The position numbers and the translations under genes were made by a program. Positions 45,058 through 53,952 of a DNA stretch of 64,000 nt are shown here, piece after piece (within the stretch, counting starts at the first letter, position 1; every line of letters starts with the position of its first letter). The notes below the pieces were generated by a model. It did not search any database and was not told where the DNA came from. It saw only the letters and a program-made list of their open reading frames with translations. The stretch comes from Fictibacillus sp. FJAT-27399 (GTDB lineage Bacteria > Bacillota > Bacilli > Bacillales > Fictibacillaceae). The stretch covers positions 209,459 through 273,458 of the forward strand of contig NZ_LMVC01000004.1 of assembly GCF_001510655.1 (NCBI RefSeq). The letters are read 5' to 3'.

Positions 45058-47064
45058 ATGTTTATAGGAGTAGATTATTATCCGGAACAGTGGCCAAAAT
45101 CCAGATGGCCTGAAGATGTAAGACTGATGAAGGAGCTTGGAGTTAATGTGGTGCGCATCGCCGAATTCGGCTGGCAGCTGATGGAGCCGGAAGAAGGAGT
45201 GTACGATTTTTCCCTTTTTGATGAAGCGATTGATCTGCTTACAGAAAACGAGATAAAAATCATCCTCGGTACGCCGACAGCGACTCCTCCTGCATGGATG
45301 GCGCATCAGTATCCTGAAATTTTGCCGGTTGATGAGAACGGTGTAAAGATTTCTTTCGGTGCTCGCCGGCATTATACGGTGAACAGCAAGACCTATCAGA
45401 AATTCACCCGAAAAATTGTCCGCAAACTGGCCGAGAAATATGGCCAGCATCCTGATGTCATCGGCTGGCAGACGGATAACGAGTACGGCCATGAAAAATC
45501 GGACCGCAGCTATGGTGATGAAGACCGCATGGCGTTTCAGGAATGGCTCAGCAACAAATACGGCAGCCTGGATGCATTAAATGAAGCATGGGGTACGGTC
45601 TTCTGGAGCCAAACCTATACGGCGTGGGAGCAGATCCCTGTTCCCCGGAAAGTATTTCAGGAACATAATCCGGGTCTGCTGCTTGATTTTGACCGGTTTT
45701 GCGCAGACAGCTATACAGCGTACAACAAGCTGCAGGCTGATATTTTAAGAGAGCATATTTCAGTTCAGCAGTTTATCACCCATAATTTTGTCTTTACCGA
45801 ACTTGCCCTAAAACAGCGGGATATCGCGAAGGACCTCGACTTCATATCCTTTGACAACTACCCGGTCTGGGGCGGTCTACCTGAACCGATTCCGCCTGCC
45901 GCGATTGCCCAGCAGCATGATCTTTGCCGTTCAACAAAAGACGGAAAAGGCTATTGGGTGCTTGAGGAGCTATCCGGGGCACAAGGATGGAGCCATATCG
46001 GCTACCTGCCTCGTTCAGGGCACATCAAGCTTTGGACGTACCAGGCTATTGCACGGGGAGCGGAGGCGATCGTCTATTTCAGGTGGCGCGCAGCCCGTTT
46101 CGGAACCGAAGAATTCTGCCATGGAATCTTGGATCACGACGGTAAGCCGAGGCGAAAGTTTGAAGAAGTGAAAGAGGTATTCAATGCTCTGAAAGTATTC
46201 GGAGATGAGTGGATCGCCACTAAATATAAAGCAGAAGTCGGTGTGTATTACGATGTGGAAAATGCCTGGGCTTGGCGAATCCAGCCGCAGAGTGATGCGT
46301 TTACCCATAAGCAGGAGATGCTTCGTTTTTATTCCGGTGCTTACCGTTTGAACGCGGCTACTGATATGGTCTCTCCGGAGAGCAGCCTTGACGGGCTGAA
46401 AACGGTCATCGTTCCCGTTTACTTTTTAACCAATCCGGTATTTACGGAAAAACTGAAGAAGTATGCGGCAGATGGCGGAACGGTGGTCCTTTCCTATCGG
46501 GCAGGCGTGAAAGAGCCGAACAATGCGGTTACAGAAATGACGCTTCCCGGAGAACTTGGAGAGCTTGCAGGCATCGAAGTCCACGAGTACGAGTCGCTTC
46601 AGACCGGCCAGCAGACACGTGTAACGGGAATAGCGGGGAACATCATGGACATCATGTCGCCGGCCACAGTGTGGTGTGACTTGATCGAGCCGAAATCGGC
46701 TGAGGTCCTCGCCGTCTACAGGGACGCTTTCTATGAAGGTACACCTGCGATCACGAAGAACAAGTACGGAAAAGGCAACGTGTATTATATCGGTACAGCG
46801 GTAGAAGATTATTTTCTTGTGCGGCTGTACAGAGACATTTTTGCTCAGGCTGGCGTACAGACGATCGAACTGCCGGACGATGTTGAAATGGTAATACGGG
46901 ATGGAGAGGCCGGCAGCAAGTTCTTATGTTTGATGAATCATTCAACGACAGCAAGTCACCGGGTCTCCTTGCCAAAGGGCACCTGGAAGGACGCCATAAC
47001 AGGTGAAACGTTCAAAGGAGACGTCAGGCTGCAATCTTTAGGTTCTTTTCTTTTGATCCAGTAA
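45058..47064 (+). CDS. Beta-galactosidase, glycoside hydrolase family 42
   Basis: A cytoplasmic retaining beta-galactosidase acting on galacto-oligosaccharides or lactose. The 668 residues comprise the A4-type TIM barrel with the acid/base Glu in GWQTDNEYGHE and the nucleophile Glu in VLEELSGAQGW, then the trimerisation domain (from about 390) and a C-terminal beta domain. The ATG at 45058 is eight bases after AAAGGAG; a GTG at 45049 overlaps that site. No signal peptide is seen. The product galactose feeds the galTKE genes just upstream. A GGTGCC palindrome follows. Confidence 0.94.
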   Translation: MFIGVDYYPEQWPKSRWPEDVRLMKELGVNVVRIAEFGWQLMEPEEGVYDFSLFDEAIDLLTENEIKIILGTPTATPPAWMAHQYPEILPVDENGVKISFGARRHYTVNSKTYQKFTRKIVRKLAEKYGQHPDVIGWQTDNEYGHEKSDRSYGDEDRMAFQEWLSNKYGSLDALNEAWGTVFWSQTYTAWEQIPVPRKVFQEHNPGLLLDFDRFCADSYTAYNKLQADILREHISVQQFITHNFVFTELALKQRDIAKDLDFISFDNYPVWGGLPEPIPPAAIAQQHDLCRSTKDGKGYWVLEELSGAQGWSHIGYLPRSGHIKLWTYQAIARGAEAIVYFRWRAARFGTEEFCHGILDHDGKPRRKFEEVKEVFNALKVFGDEWIATKYKAEVGVYYDVENAWAWRIQPQSDAFTHKQEMLRFYSGAYRLNAATDMVSPESSLDGLKTVIVPVYFLTNPVFTEKLKKYAADGGTVVLSYRAGVKEPNNAVTEMTLPGELGELAGIEVHEYESLQTGQQTRVTGIAGNIMDIMSPATVWCDLIEPKSAEVLAVYRDAFYEGTPAITKNKYGKGNVYYIGTAVEDYFLVRLYRDIFAQAGVQTIELPDDVEMVIRDGEAGSKFLCLMNHSTTASHRVSLPKGTWKDAITGETFKGDVRLQSLGSFLLIQ

Positions 47065-47067
47065 AAA

Positions 47068-47117
47068 GGTGCCAGGCACCGCAATTACACACTTGTGTAA
47101 TTTGCGTGCCTGGCACC
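47068..47117. repeat. GGTGCC tripartite palindrome, copy 4
   Basis: Arms flank a TTACACACTTGTGTAA centre. It starts three bases after the beta-galactosidase stop, and TTTATT follows, so it may terminate that transcript. Confidence 0.9.
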
Positions 47118-47130
47118 TTTATTAACGAGA

Positions 47131-47159
47131 TTGACCCGTAAAACAGAGTGCGATATGTT
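47131..47159 (+). promoter_or_regulatory. Promoter of the ABC exporter operon
   Basis: TTGACC (47131-47136), 17-bp spacer, TATGTT (47154-47159), 60 bp ahead of the start codon. Confidence 0.5.
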
Positions 47160-47218
47160 ATTATTTGGAAACGGAAATAAAAATTCTGAAATGATGAAAC
47201 AGGGGACAGGGAGGAATT

Positions 47219-48169
47219 ATGGAAACGGTACATACGCTGGAATTAAAACAGGTAACGAAACGGATCAAAGGCAAAAATATAGTAGACAATCTTTCGTTCA
47301 GTGTTCAAAAGGGGGAAATCTTTGGACTGCTCGGACCGAACGGAGCGGGGAAAACGACAACGATCCGTATGATCGTCGGTTTGATTTCAATGACAGAAGG
47401 AGAAATCCTGGTGAACGGCCTGGATATCCGCAAGAACTATGAAAAAGCGATGGAACAGATCGGGGCCATCGTAGAAAATCCGCAAATGTATGACTATTTG
47501 ACAGGCTACAAAAACCTGATGCAATATGCACGCATCATGCCAGGAGTGACGAAAGAGCGAATCGATGAGGTCGTGAAGCTGGTGGAAATGGAGTATGCCA
47601 TTCATAAAAAGGTAAAAACCTACTCGCTCGGCATGAGGCAGCGGCTCGGTGGAGCCCAGGCTCTTTTGCACAATCCCTCACTTCTAATTCTGGACGAACC
47701 GACGAACGGGCTTGATCCTCAAGGGAGGCATGATTTGCGAAATTATTTGCGAGCGCTTGCTGATCAAGGGACTTCAGTCATCGTTTCCAGCCATATTTTA
47801 ACGGAGATGGAACTGATGTGTGACCGTGTCGCTGTGATTCAGCACGGAAAACTCATTCGGATCGATGACGTAACCAACGTTACCGATCAGGCAGACGCCA
47901 CCGTACATTTCAAAGTGGATGGCGAACTTTTAATAGCGAAAGGGGTTCTCGGTGAACAGCTTCCGAATATCCCGGTTCTGGTGGAAGGGAATGAACTCGT
48001 TTTACAGATCCAGCAGCCGGATGAGATCGGTGATATTAATAAAAGGCTCGTCATGGCAGGATTTATGGTATACGGCATTCAGCTGAAGAAGAAAACGCTG
48101 GAAGAACGGTTCCTTGAAATGACGAGGAAAGGAGGAGATCTAAATGAAGTTTCTGTCACTGGTCACTAA
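47219..48169 (+). CDS. ABC transporter ATP-binding protein (BcrA/DrrA type)
   Basis: The ATPase of a two-gene exporter. The 316 residues contain Walker A GPNGAGKTTT, the Q-loop, the signature YSLGMRQRLG, Walker B LLILDEPTNGLDP and a switch His in VSSHIL. The C-terminal 80 residues are the regulatory extension of this subfamily. Such pairs export peptides or lantibiotics or act in stress; the substrate cannot be told. The ATG follows GGGAGGAATT. It overlaps the permease gene by 26 bases. Confidence 0.92.
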   Translation: METVHTLELKQVTKRIKGKNIVDNLSFSVQKGEIFGLLGPNGAGKTTTIRMIVGLISMTEGEILVNGLDIRKNYEKAMEQIGAIVENPQMYDYLTGYKNLMQYARIMPGVTKERIDEVVKLVEMEYAIHKKVKTYSLGMRQRLGGAQALLHNPSLLILDEPTNGLDPQGRHDLRNYLRALADQGTSVIVSSHILTEMELMCDRVAVIQHGKLIRIDDVTNVTDQADATVHFKVDGELLIAKGVLGEQLPNIPVLVEGNELVLQIQQPDEIGDINKRLVMAGFMVYGIQLKKKTLEERFLEMTRKGGDLNEVSVTGH

Positions 48170-49100
48170 TGAATGGGTCAAAATTTTCAGCAGGGTAAGA
48201 ACTTGGGTGTTTATTGCACTTCCCATACTTATCGTTTTGGGCGTGGCGATCTACGGCAAGGTTACAGAAGACGAGTCGGTAAAAGCAAACTGGAAGCAAG
48301 AGCTGACGGACCAGAATAAAGAACTGAAAAAGGAAATTGCTCAGGCTAAAAAGGATAAAACGCCCAAAATGTTCAGGGAGTCATTGGAAACGGAGTATAA
48401 ACAGAATCAATACGCCATCAAGCATGATATCTCTCCTTATGAAACAACAAGCTGGAAGTTTATGAAAGATTTTTCGCCGCTGTCCTCGTTATTGGGATTG
48501 TTTGTTATTGTAGTAGCGAGTGACATTGTGGCAACCGAATTTGCGAAGGGTACCGTAAAAATGCTGCTGATCCGGCCATACAGCCGTTGGAAGATCCTGC
48601 TTTCCAAACTTCTGGCTACCCTTGGATTCGCCTTCTTATTGTGGATCGTTCTTATCGTATCCACATGGCTGATCGGCAGTGTATTCTATGGGTTTGGGGG
48701 AATGGACCAGCCGTATTTGACGAATGTCGATGGGGTAGTCCAAGAAAAATCGATCTCCCATTATGTATTGGCGAACATGGGGCTGGAATTCATCGAATTC
48801 GCCGTGCTTGTTGCATTAGCCTTCATGATTTCCACACTGTTTTACAGCAGCTCTGTGGCGATTGGTGTTTCCATGTTCATTATGTTTGCCGGTAACATTC
48901 TTACAACCATATTCAGCGGAAAATCATGGGCAAAATACACGCTGTTTCCCAACATGGATTTGACCCAATATCTTGATGAAGGGATGCAGCTCGTTAAAGG
49001 TATGTCACTTTCCTTCTCCCTGGGCATGCTCGCAGCCTATACGGCGGTCTTCCTTGTGATCACGTTTGCCGTCTTCCAGAAGCGTGATGTGAGGTCATAG
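48144..49100 (+). CDS. ABC transporter permease (ABC-2 type)
   Basis: The membrane partner of the preceding ATPase, 318 residues. An N-terminal helix (about 18-37) is followed by a long charged loop (about 45-100, coiled and Lys/Glu-rich) and five helices (about 112-310), the layout of YhcI/BcrB-like permeases. It starts at ATG 48144 behind AAAGGAGGAG inside the upstream gene. A GGTGCC palindrome follows the stop. Confidence 0.88.
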   Translation: MKFLSLVTNEWVKIFSRVRTWVFIALPILIVLGVAIYGKVTEDESVKANWKQELTDQNKELKKEIAQAKKDKTPKMFRESLETEYKQNQYAIKHDISPYETTSWKFMKDFSPLSSLLGLFVIVVASDIVATEFAKGTVKMLLIRPYSRWKILLSKLLATLGFAFLLWIVLIVSTWLIGSVFYGFGGMDQPYLTNVDGVVQEKSISHYVLANMGLEFIEFAVLVALAFMISTLFYSSSVAIGVSMFIMFAGNILTTIFSGKSWAKYTLFPNMDLTQYLDEGMQLVKGMSLSFSLGMLAAYTAVFLVITFAVFQKRDVRS

Positions 49101-49127
49101 AAAATAAATGCATCGTACCAAATGCAT

Positions 49128-49177
49128 GGTGCCAGGCACCGCGGTTACACATATGTGTAATTTGCGTGCCTGGCACC
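49128..49177. repeat. GGTGCC tripartite palindrome, copy 5
   Basis: Arms flank a perfect TTACACATATGTGTAA centre; ATTTTTT follows. It separates the permease gene from a convergent small gene. Confidence 0.9.
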
Positions 49178-49182
49178 ATTTT

Positions 49183-49371
49183 TTATGTGGTTTCTTCTTC
49201 GCAGTCTTCTTCTGCTTCTCCAGGATGTACTAGATGATGTACGATACCGCTGATGACTGCCTGATCGGAAAATTCTAATTCCCCATATACTTCGTCTTGG
49301 GAAAAATCCCCATTACTGCTGAGATCCTGCAGGTCATTTTGTTCGCCGTTGTTTTCTCGTTTCGCATCCAT
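49183..49371 (-). CDS. Small acidic hypothetical protein
   Basis: A 62-residue protein from the ATG at 49371 (MDAKRENN), nine bases after AAAGGAGG; an upstream in-frame start at 49398 is less likely. It is rich in Asp, Glu and Gln and ends EEDCEEETT; VYGELEFSDQAVISGIVHHLV is the most ordered part. No membrane helix and no family recognised. It is convergent with the ABC permease gene, sharing the palindrome between them as a terminator. Confidence 0.6.
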   Translation of the reverse strand: MDAKRENNGEQNDLQDLSSNGDFSQDEVYGELEFSDQAVISGIVHHLVHPGEAEEDCEEETT

Positions 49372-49434
49372 TATCCTCAGCCTCCTTTTTCTTATCATCT
49401 TCCCTAAACATCATAATTATTAAACGGGGCGGTG

Positions 49435-49485
49435 GGTGCCAGGCACCGGCCGTTACATGCTTGTGTAATCGAGGTGCCTGGCACC
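49435..49485. repeat. GGTGCC tripartite palindrome, copy 6
   Basis: Arms flank TTACATGCTTGTGTAA, in which the left part of the centre has drifted. No T run follows. It lies between divergent genes, so this copy is unlikely to be a terminator. Confidence 0.88.
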
Positions 49486-49610
49486 GCCTTAGTACATCCC
49501 TACCATGAGAACGGGTTTAAATATCAGAAAAATCCGTATATTTATTCTTTTCAAACTATTAATCTTCTTATATAATGGCCTTCATATCGATTGGAAGGTG
49601 GGGGAGAATC

Positions 49611-50810
49611 ATGAGAACGTTAACAGCAGTAAAGGAGAGTCAGCGGGTAAAAGATCAGGTTGTGAAGTGGCGCAGGCATCTTCACATGTATCCGGAACTG
49701 TCATTCAGCGAAGAACAGACGTCCCAATTTATTTACCAGATGCTTCAATCGTTTGGAAATCTTGAGCTTTCCCGTCCAACGAAGAACAGTGTAATGGCAA
49801 CACTGACAGGCAATGAACCCGGCCGTGTGCTTGCCATTCGTGCGGATATTGACGCACTTCCGATTATGGAAGAAAACGATTTTGATTTTGTATCCCGAAG
49901 GCCTGGTGTCATGCATGCGTGTGGCCACGACGGGCATACAGCCATGCTGCTTGGAGCGGCTAAAATTTTATCTCAGAAAAAGGACGAGCTTCAAGGCGAA
50001 ATCCGTTTTATTTTTCAGCATGCAGAGGAACTTTACCCTGGCGGCGCCGAGGAGATGGTACAGGCAGGCGTGATGGACGGTGTAGACGCTGTAATTGGGA
50101 CCCATCTTTGGTCACCGCTTGAAGTAGGGAAAATCGGGATTGTTTATGGGCCTATGATGGCAGCACCAGATACGTTTTTTCTGACCGTTCACGGAAAAGG
50201 GGGCCATGCAGCGCTTCCGCATCAAACGATCGACAGCATTGCAATCGCCTCACAGGTCGTGACCAACCTTCAGCACATTGTTTCACGAAACACCGATCCG
50301 CTGGAGCAGCTTGTTCTTTCTGTTACAAAGTTTACCGGCGGGACGACACATAATGTCATCCCTGGCTCTGTGGAGATTTGCGGGACGGTCAGAAGCTTTA
50401 ACCCTGCGGTCAGGGAACAGGCACCCAAGCTGATGGAGCAGGTCATCAAAGGAATAACCGACGCTCATGGAGCAGCTTATGAGTTCCGCTACGAGAATGG
50501 GTACCGGGCAGTGATCAACCAGGATGAGGTAACGCGCTTCCTTCACGAGACAGCTGAAGAACTATACGGAGCTGAGCAAGTTGAATTGATGAAACCGAAT
50601 ATGGTCGCCGAAGATTTTTCTGCTTTCCTTCAAAAAGCGGACGGCTGCTTCTTTTTTACCGGCGCGGGCAACAAGGCGAAAGGAATTACCTACCCGCATC
50701 ACCACGCCCGTTTTACCATTGATGAAGATGCGTTAGAGCAAGGAGTCGCCATGTTTGTTCGGGCTGCCGAAAAAATGCTGTACAGAAACGAAGAGGAGGC
50801 TGGCGCATGA
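49611..50810 (+). CDS. M20D amidohydrolase / aminoacylase-type peptidase
   Basis: A metal-dependent amidohydrolase of the IAA-amino-acid/hippurate hydrolase branch, 399 residues. RRHLHMYPELSFSE opens the protein; HACGHDGHTAMLLGA carries the Cys and His metal ligands, HAEELYPGGAEEM the catalytic Glu, and GGHAALPH lies in the dimerisation insert. It starts at ATG 49611 behind GGTGGGGGAG. It overlaps the DUF3311 gene, which is followed by a sodium symporter, so the operon probably imports an N-acylated or amide substrate that this enzyme cleaves. Confidence 0.9.
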   Translation: MRTLTAVKESQRVKDQVVKWRRHLHMYPELSFSEEQTSQFIYQMLQSFGNLELSRPTKNSVMATLTGNEPGRVLAIRADIDALPIMEENDFDFVSRRPGVMHACGHDGHTAMLLGAAKILSQKKDELQGEIRFIFQHAEELYPGGAEEMVQAGVMDGVDAVIGTHLWSPLEVGKIGIVYGPMMAAPDTFFLTVHGKGGHAALPHQTIDSIAIASQVVTNLQHIVSRNTDPLEQLVLSVTKFTGGTTHNVIPGSVEICGTVRSFNPAVREQAPKLMEQVIKGITDAHGAAYEFRYENGYRAVINQDEVTRFLHETAEELYGAEQVELMKPNMVAEDFSAFLQKADGCFFFTGAGNKAKGITYPHHHARFTIDEDALEQGVAMFVRAAEKMLYRNEEEAGA

Positions 50811-51001
50811 AACTGATTCATTGGATTGCAGTATTGCCGTTTATCGGGATGTTTGGAGGGCTGGTTTTTGCCAACAAGGTTGAACCTTATGTACTGGGTA
50901 TGCCTTTCCTCATGTTTTGGATCCTGCTTTGGGTCTTGATTACAGCCGCCTTGATGGCTATTATTTACAAAATAGATCCGGTGAACAAGGAGGAGCACTA
51001 A
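50807..51001 (+). CDS. DUF3311 two-helix membrane protein
   Basis: A 64-residue protein with two helices (about residues 4-22 and 30-52) and a short charged tail. DUF3311 proteins sit directly upstream of sodium:solute symporters, as here, where the symporter ATG is at the next base after the stop. It is thought to be an accessory subunit. The start overlaps the amidohydrolase stop by four bases (ATGA). Confidence 0.88.
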   Translation: MKLIHWIAVLPFIGMFGGLVFANKVEPYVLGMPFLMFWILLWVLITAALMAIIYKIDPVNKEEH

Positions 51002-52480
51002 ATGAACACATCACTGATCATACTCGCATTGTTCTTAATTCTGTCCTTGTACCTTGGAGTCCGTGCCAAACGGGGAAAAGATATGGACCTCGAGCAATGG
51101 AGCGTCGGGGGACGGGGTTTTGGTACGATGTTCGTGTTCCTTTTAATGGCAGGAGAAATCTACACGACGTTTACGTTTCTTGGCGGAAGCGGCTGGGCGT
51201 ATGGAAAAGGCGGCCCGTCATTATACATACTGGCATACGGCGCACTTGCCTATGTCATTTCCTACTTTTTGCTTCCCGCAATCTGGAAATACGCCAATGA
51301 AAACAAACTCGTGTCACAGTCTGATTTTTTCGTCAGCAAATACAAAAGTCCCTACCTCGGTGTATTTGTGTCCCTTGTCGGCATCGTCGCTATGATTCCG
51401 TATCTGGTGCTGCAGCTGAAAGGGTTGGGAATCATCGTATCAGAAGCCTCATATGGAAAAATCTCGCCGGTTGCCGCGGTGTGGATCGGCGTAATTACCG
51501 TAACGGTGTACGTCATGATCTCTGGTATCCACGGTTCAGCCTGGACAGCAGTTTTAAAAGATTTCATGATTCTAGCGATTGTACTGTTTCTTGGAATATA
51601 TCTTCCCATCCACCATTACGGCGGTTTTCAGCCCATGTTTGAATCCATCGAAGCCGCAAGGCCGGGCTTTCTTGCTTTGCCGAGCGAAGGTATGAGCGTC
51701 AGCTGGTTTATCTCTACCGTTCTATTGACGGCCCTCGGGTTTTATATGTGGCCGCATACATTTGCATCCTCTTTTACCGCGAAAAATGCAAAAGTGTTCC
51801 GCAAAAATGCAGTCTTCATGCCGCTGTATTCGCTCGTCTTGCTTTTCGTCATGTTTGTCGGGTTTGCCGCCATCTTAAAAGTTCCTGGATTGAAAGGGCC
51901 AGATGGCGACCTTTCACTGTTCAAGCTTGCTGTCCAGACGTTTGATCCGTGGGTTATTGGATTGATCGGAGCGGCCGGACTGCTTACCGCTTTGGTTCCA
52001 GGTTCGCTGCTACTCATGGCGGCTTCTACCCTTTTTGCGAAAAATGTTTATAAAGTGGTGTCACCTTCTGCAACGGACAAGCAAGTGGCCAAGCTGGCAA
52101 AATACCTTGTGCCGGTCATGGCGCTCATCGCCGTTTTCTTCACCTTTAAAGGCGGAGATACCATCGTTACGCTGCTGCTGATGGGATACAGCCTCGTTAC
52201 CCAGCTGTTCCCGGCGCTGCTGTTCAGTCTGGCGAAAAAGCCCTTCGTGACCAAGCAGGGAGCGTTTGCCGGCATTGCCTGCGGTGTAGCCGTGGTGGCC
52301 TATGTTTCTATCAAAGGAACAACGCTCGCAATCTTGCTGCCTATGCTCCCCCAAGCAGTCAAAGATTTGAACATCGGCATCGTCGCCTTGCTGGTCAACA
52401 TCATCGTCCTTCTCATCGTCAGTGCCCTTACACGTCCGCTTGCTGTCAGCAAAAAAGCAGGTAATGAGCAGACCGCGTAA
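51002..52480 (+). CDS. Sodium:solute symporter (SSS family)
   Basis: A secondary importer of 492 residues and about 13 helices with the LeuT fold. The N terminus (GVRAKRGKDMDLEQWSVGGRGFG) and LMAGEIYTTFTFLGGSGWAYGKG are typical of the branch paired with DUF3311. The substrate is unknown; the amidohydrolase two genes upstream suggests an acylated amino acid, peptide or similar compound. The end is followed by a GGTGCC palindrome with T residues. Confidence 0.92.
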   Translation: MNTSLIILALFLILSLYLGVRAKRGKDMDLEQWSVGGRGFGTMFVFLLMAGEIYTTFTFLGGSGWAYGKGGPSLYILAYGALAYVISYFLLPAIWKYANENKLVSQSDFFVSKYKSPYLGVFVSLVGIVAMIPYLVLQLKGLGIIVSEASYGKISPVAAVWIGVITVTVYVMISGIHGSAWTAVLKDFMILAIVLFLGIYLPIHHYGGFQPMFESIEAARPGFLALPSEGMSVSWFISTVLLTALGFYMWPHTFASSFTAKNAKVFRKNAVFMPLYSLVLLFVMFVGFAAILKVPGLKGPDGDLSLFKLAVQTFDPWVIGLIGAAGLLTALVPGSLLLMAASTLFAKNVYKVVSPSATDKQVAKLAKYLVPVMALIAVFFTFKGGDTIVTLLLMGYSLVTQLFPALLFSLAKKPFVTKQGAFAGIACGVAVVAYVSIKGTTLAILLPMLPQAVKDLNIGIVALLVNIIVLLIVSALTRPLAVSKKAGNEQTA

Positions 52481-52513
52481 ATTCCTTTAATTGGTTCGAT
52501 TGGTGCCTTAATT

Positions 52514-52563
52514 GGTGCCAGGCACCGTCTTTACACATGTGTGTAATCGCGGTGCCTGGCACC
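52514..52563. repeat. GGTGCC tripartite palindrome, copy 7
   Basis: Arms flank TTACACATGTGTGTAA, followed by AATTTTTTT. An extra GGTGCC stands 12 bp upstream (52502-52507), a partial duplication of the left edge. Confidence 0.9.
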
Positions 52564-52630
52564 AATTTTTTTCCTTTTGCCTTCAACTTTGGTAATTTTA
52601 GAGTAGATAAAAGTTTCGGGAGGAGTTAAC

Positions 52631-53407
52631 ATGGCATTCGCGTTTGACCATCTTGTGTACTTTACCGATAAAGAACTGAACAATCATATTGATGCTTTAA
52701 AAAAACAAGGTCTCTACGCTTCTCTGGGCGGGAGCCATAAAAATTGGGGAACCTTCAATGCACTCTGCTATTTTGGCTTGAGTTATGTAGAGTTTTTAGC
52801 TGTTGAAAATGGGCAGATTGCCCAGCAGGCGAAGGAAAACCCTTTGATCGGCCAGCTTCTGCGCGATTTGCCTGACAAACAGGGACCAGGCCAGTTTGCG
52901 ATCCGCACCAATCGAATAGAAGAGGTAAAGGTGCAGCTGGAGAAGAAAGGGTTAGAGACAAGGCTGCTTCCAGGAAGCCGCAAACGACAGGATGGAAGCA
53001 TTCTAGGCTGGAAGCTGCTTTTCATAACCAATCATGATAGCGAAGATAAACTGCTGCCTCCATTTTTCATAGACTGGCTGCAGCCGGACAAAGATCGGGA
53101 AACGGACCTTCGGCAGAAAGGTATCATCGGCAGCCATCCGGCAGGGGATTTGAGAATGAATCATTTGTCCATCATTGTAGAGGATGCGAAGAAAACATCC
53201 TCGCTCTGGCAGGACTGGCTAGGATTGTCCGCAGGTACCGGATATACCAATGAAGGCCTTCAGGCGGAATGTGCTGTACTAGAACTGGAGGGCTGCGAGC
53301 TTCATTTTTGTTCCCCTTGTGGTGAAGGGCATGCGCGTGAATTACTAAATACAAAAGGCGAACGTCCATACGAGCTGGTTTTAAGTAACGGTTTGAATCT
53401 TAAGTAA
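52631..53407 (+). CDS. VOC family protein, glyoxalase-like domain
   Basis: A 258-residue protein of the PF13468 type with two VOC modules. FAFDHLVYFTDKELNNHIDALKK opens the first module, and MNHLSIIVEDAKKTSSLWQDWLGL the second near residue 180. The function is unknown. The ATG follows GGGAGGAG. The DCC gene follows after 18 bp, probably in one operon. Confidence 0.85.
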   Translation: MAFAFDHLVYFTDKELNNHIDALKKQGLYASLGGSHKNWGTFNALCYFGLSYVEFLAVENGQIAQQAKENPLIGQLLRDLPDKQGPGQFAIRTNRIEEVKVQLEKKGLETRLLPGSRKRQDGSILGWKLLFITNHDSEDKLLPPFFIDWLQPDKDRETDLRQKGIIGSHPAGDLRMNHLSIIVEDAKKTSSLWQDWLGLSAGTGYTNEGLQAECAVLELEGCELHFCSPCGEGHARELLNTKGERPYELVLSNGLNLK

Positions 53408-53425
53408 GGAAGGGGAGGGGCAAGC

Positions 53426-53839
53426 ATGAGGGATAAGCAAAGGGACGGCTCAATTTTGCTGTTTGATGGCGTCTGCAATTTTTGCAACGGAATCGTTAAT
53501 TTTTTGATCAGACAGGATAAGAAGGGGCGAATTTCATTTGGCTCCCTGCAATCGGATGCCGGCCAGGGGCTGCTCCGTGAATTCCTTCTTCCTGTACAAG
53601 ATTTTGAAAGTCTCGTTTATATAAAAAAGGGCCTTATCTATCAAAGATCAACGGCAGCTCTTGAGATTGCGAGAGATCTAGGGGGCTTGTGGAGTGTGGC
53701 CTATATTCTTGTTGTTATCCCTAAGCCGCTACGCGATGGGCTATATTCCTGGATTGCCAAGAACCGTTACAGATGGTTCGGCAAAAAGGACCACTGCATG
53801 ATCCCCACACCGGACATACGTAAACGGTTCATAGACTAG
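53426..53839 (+). CDS. Thiol-disulfide oxidoreductase, DCC (DUF393) family
   Basis: A 137-residue thioredoxin-like protein of the YuxK type. The family signature is clear: LLFDGVCNFCNGIVNFL with the Cys-x-x-Cys pair at about residues 16-19, followed by ISFGSLQSD. DCC proteins are presumed thiol reductases; the partner is unknown. The ATG follows GGGGAGGGGC. A GGTGCC palindrome follows. Confidence 0.9.
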   Translation: MRDKQRDGSILLFDGVCNFCNGIVNFLIRQDKKGRISFGSLQSDAGQGLLREFLLPVQDFESLVYIKKGLIYQRSTAALEIARDLGGLWSVAYILVVIPKPLRDGLYSWIAKNRYRWFGKKDHCMIPTPDIRKRFID

Positions 53840-53850
53840 CATTCGTAGTG

Positions 53851-53900
53851 GGTGCCTGGCACTGCAGTTACACAAGTGTCAAAACGCGGTGCCTGGCACC
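53851..53900. repeat. GGTGCC tripartite palindrome, copy 8 (hybrid centre)
   Basis: The left arm is GGTGCCTGGCACT and the right GGTGCCTGGCACC. The centre TTACACAAGTGTCAAAA joins the left half of the TTACAC type to the right half of the GTCAAA type. Confidence 0.88.
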
Positions 53901-53919
53901 CACTAAAGGCAACCAACTA

Positions 53920-53952
53920 AAAAAGCTGTCCCCAAATAGGGTGACAGCTTTA
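53920..53952 (-). terminator. Terminator of the Spo0E-like gene
   Basis: On the minus strand AAAGCTGTC pairs with GACAGCTTT, followed by TTTAG. It overlaps the stop codon. Confidence 0.75.
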
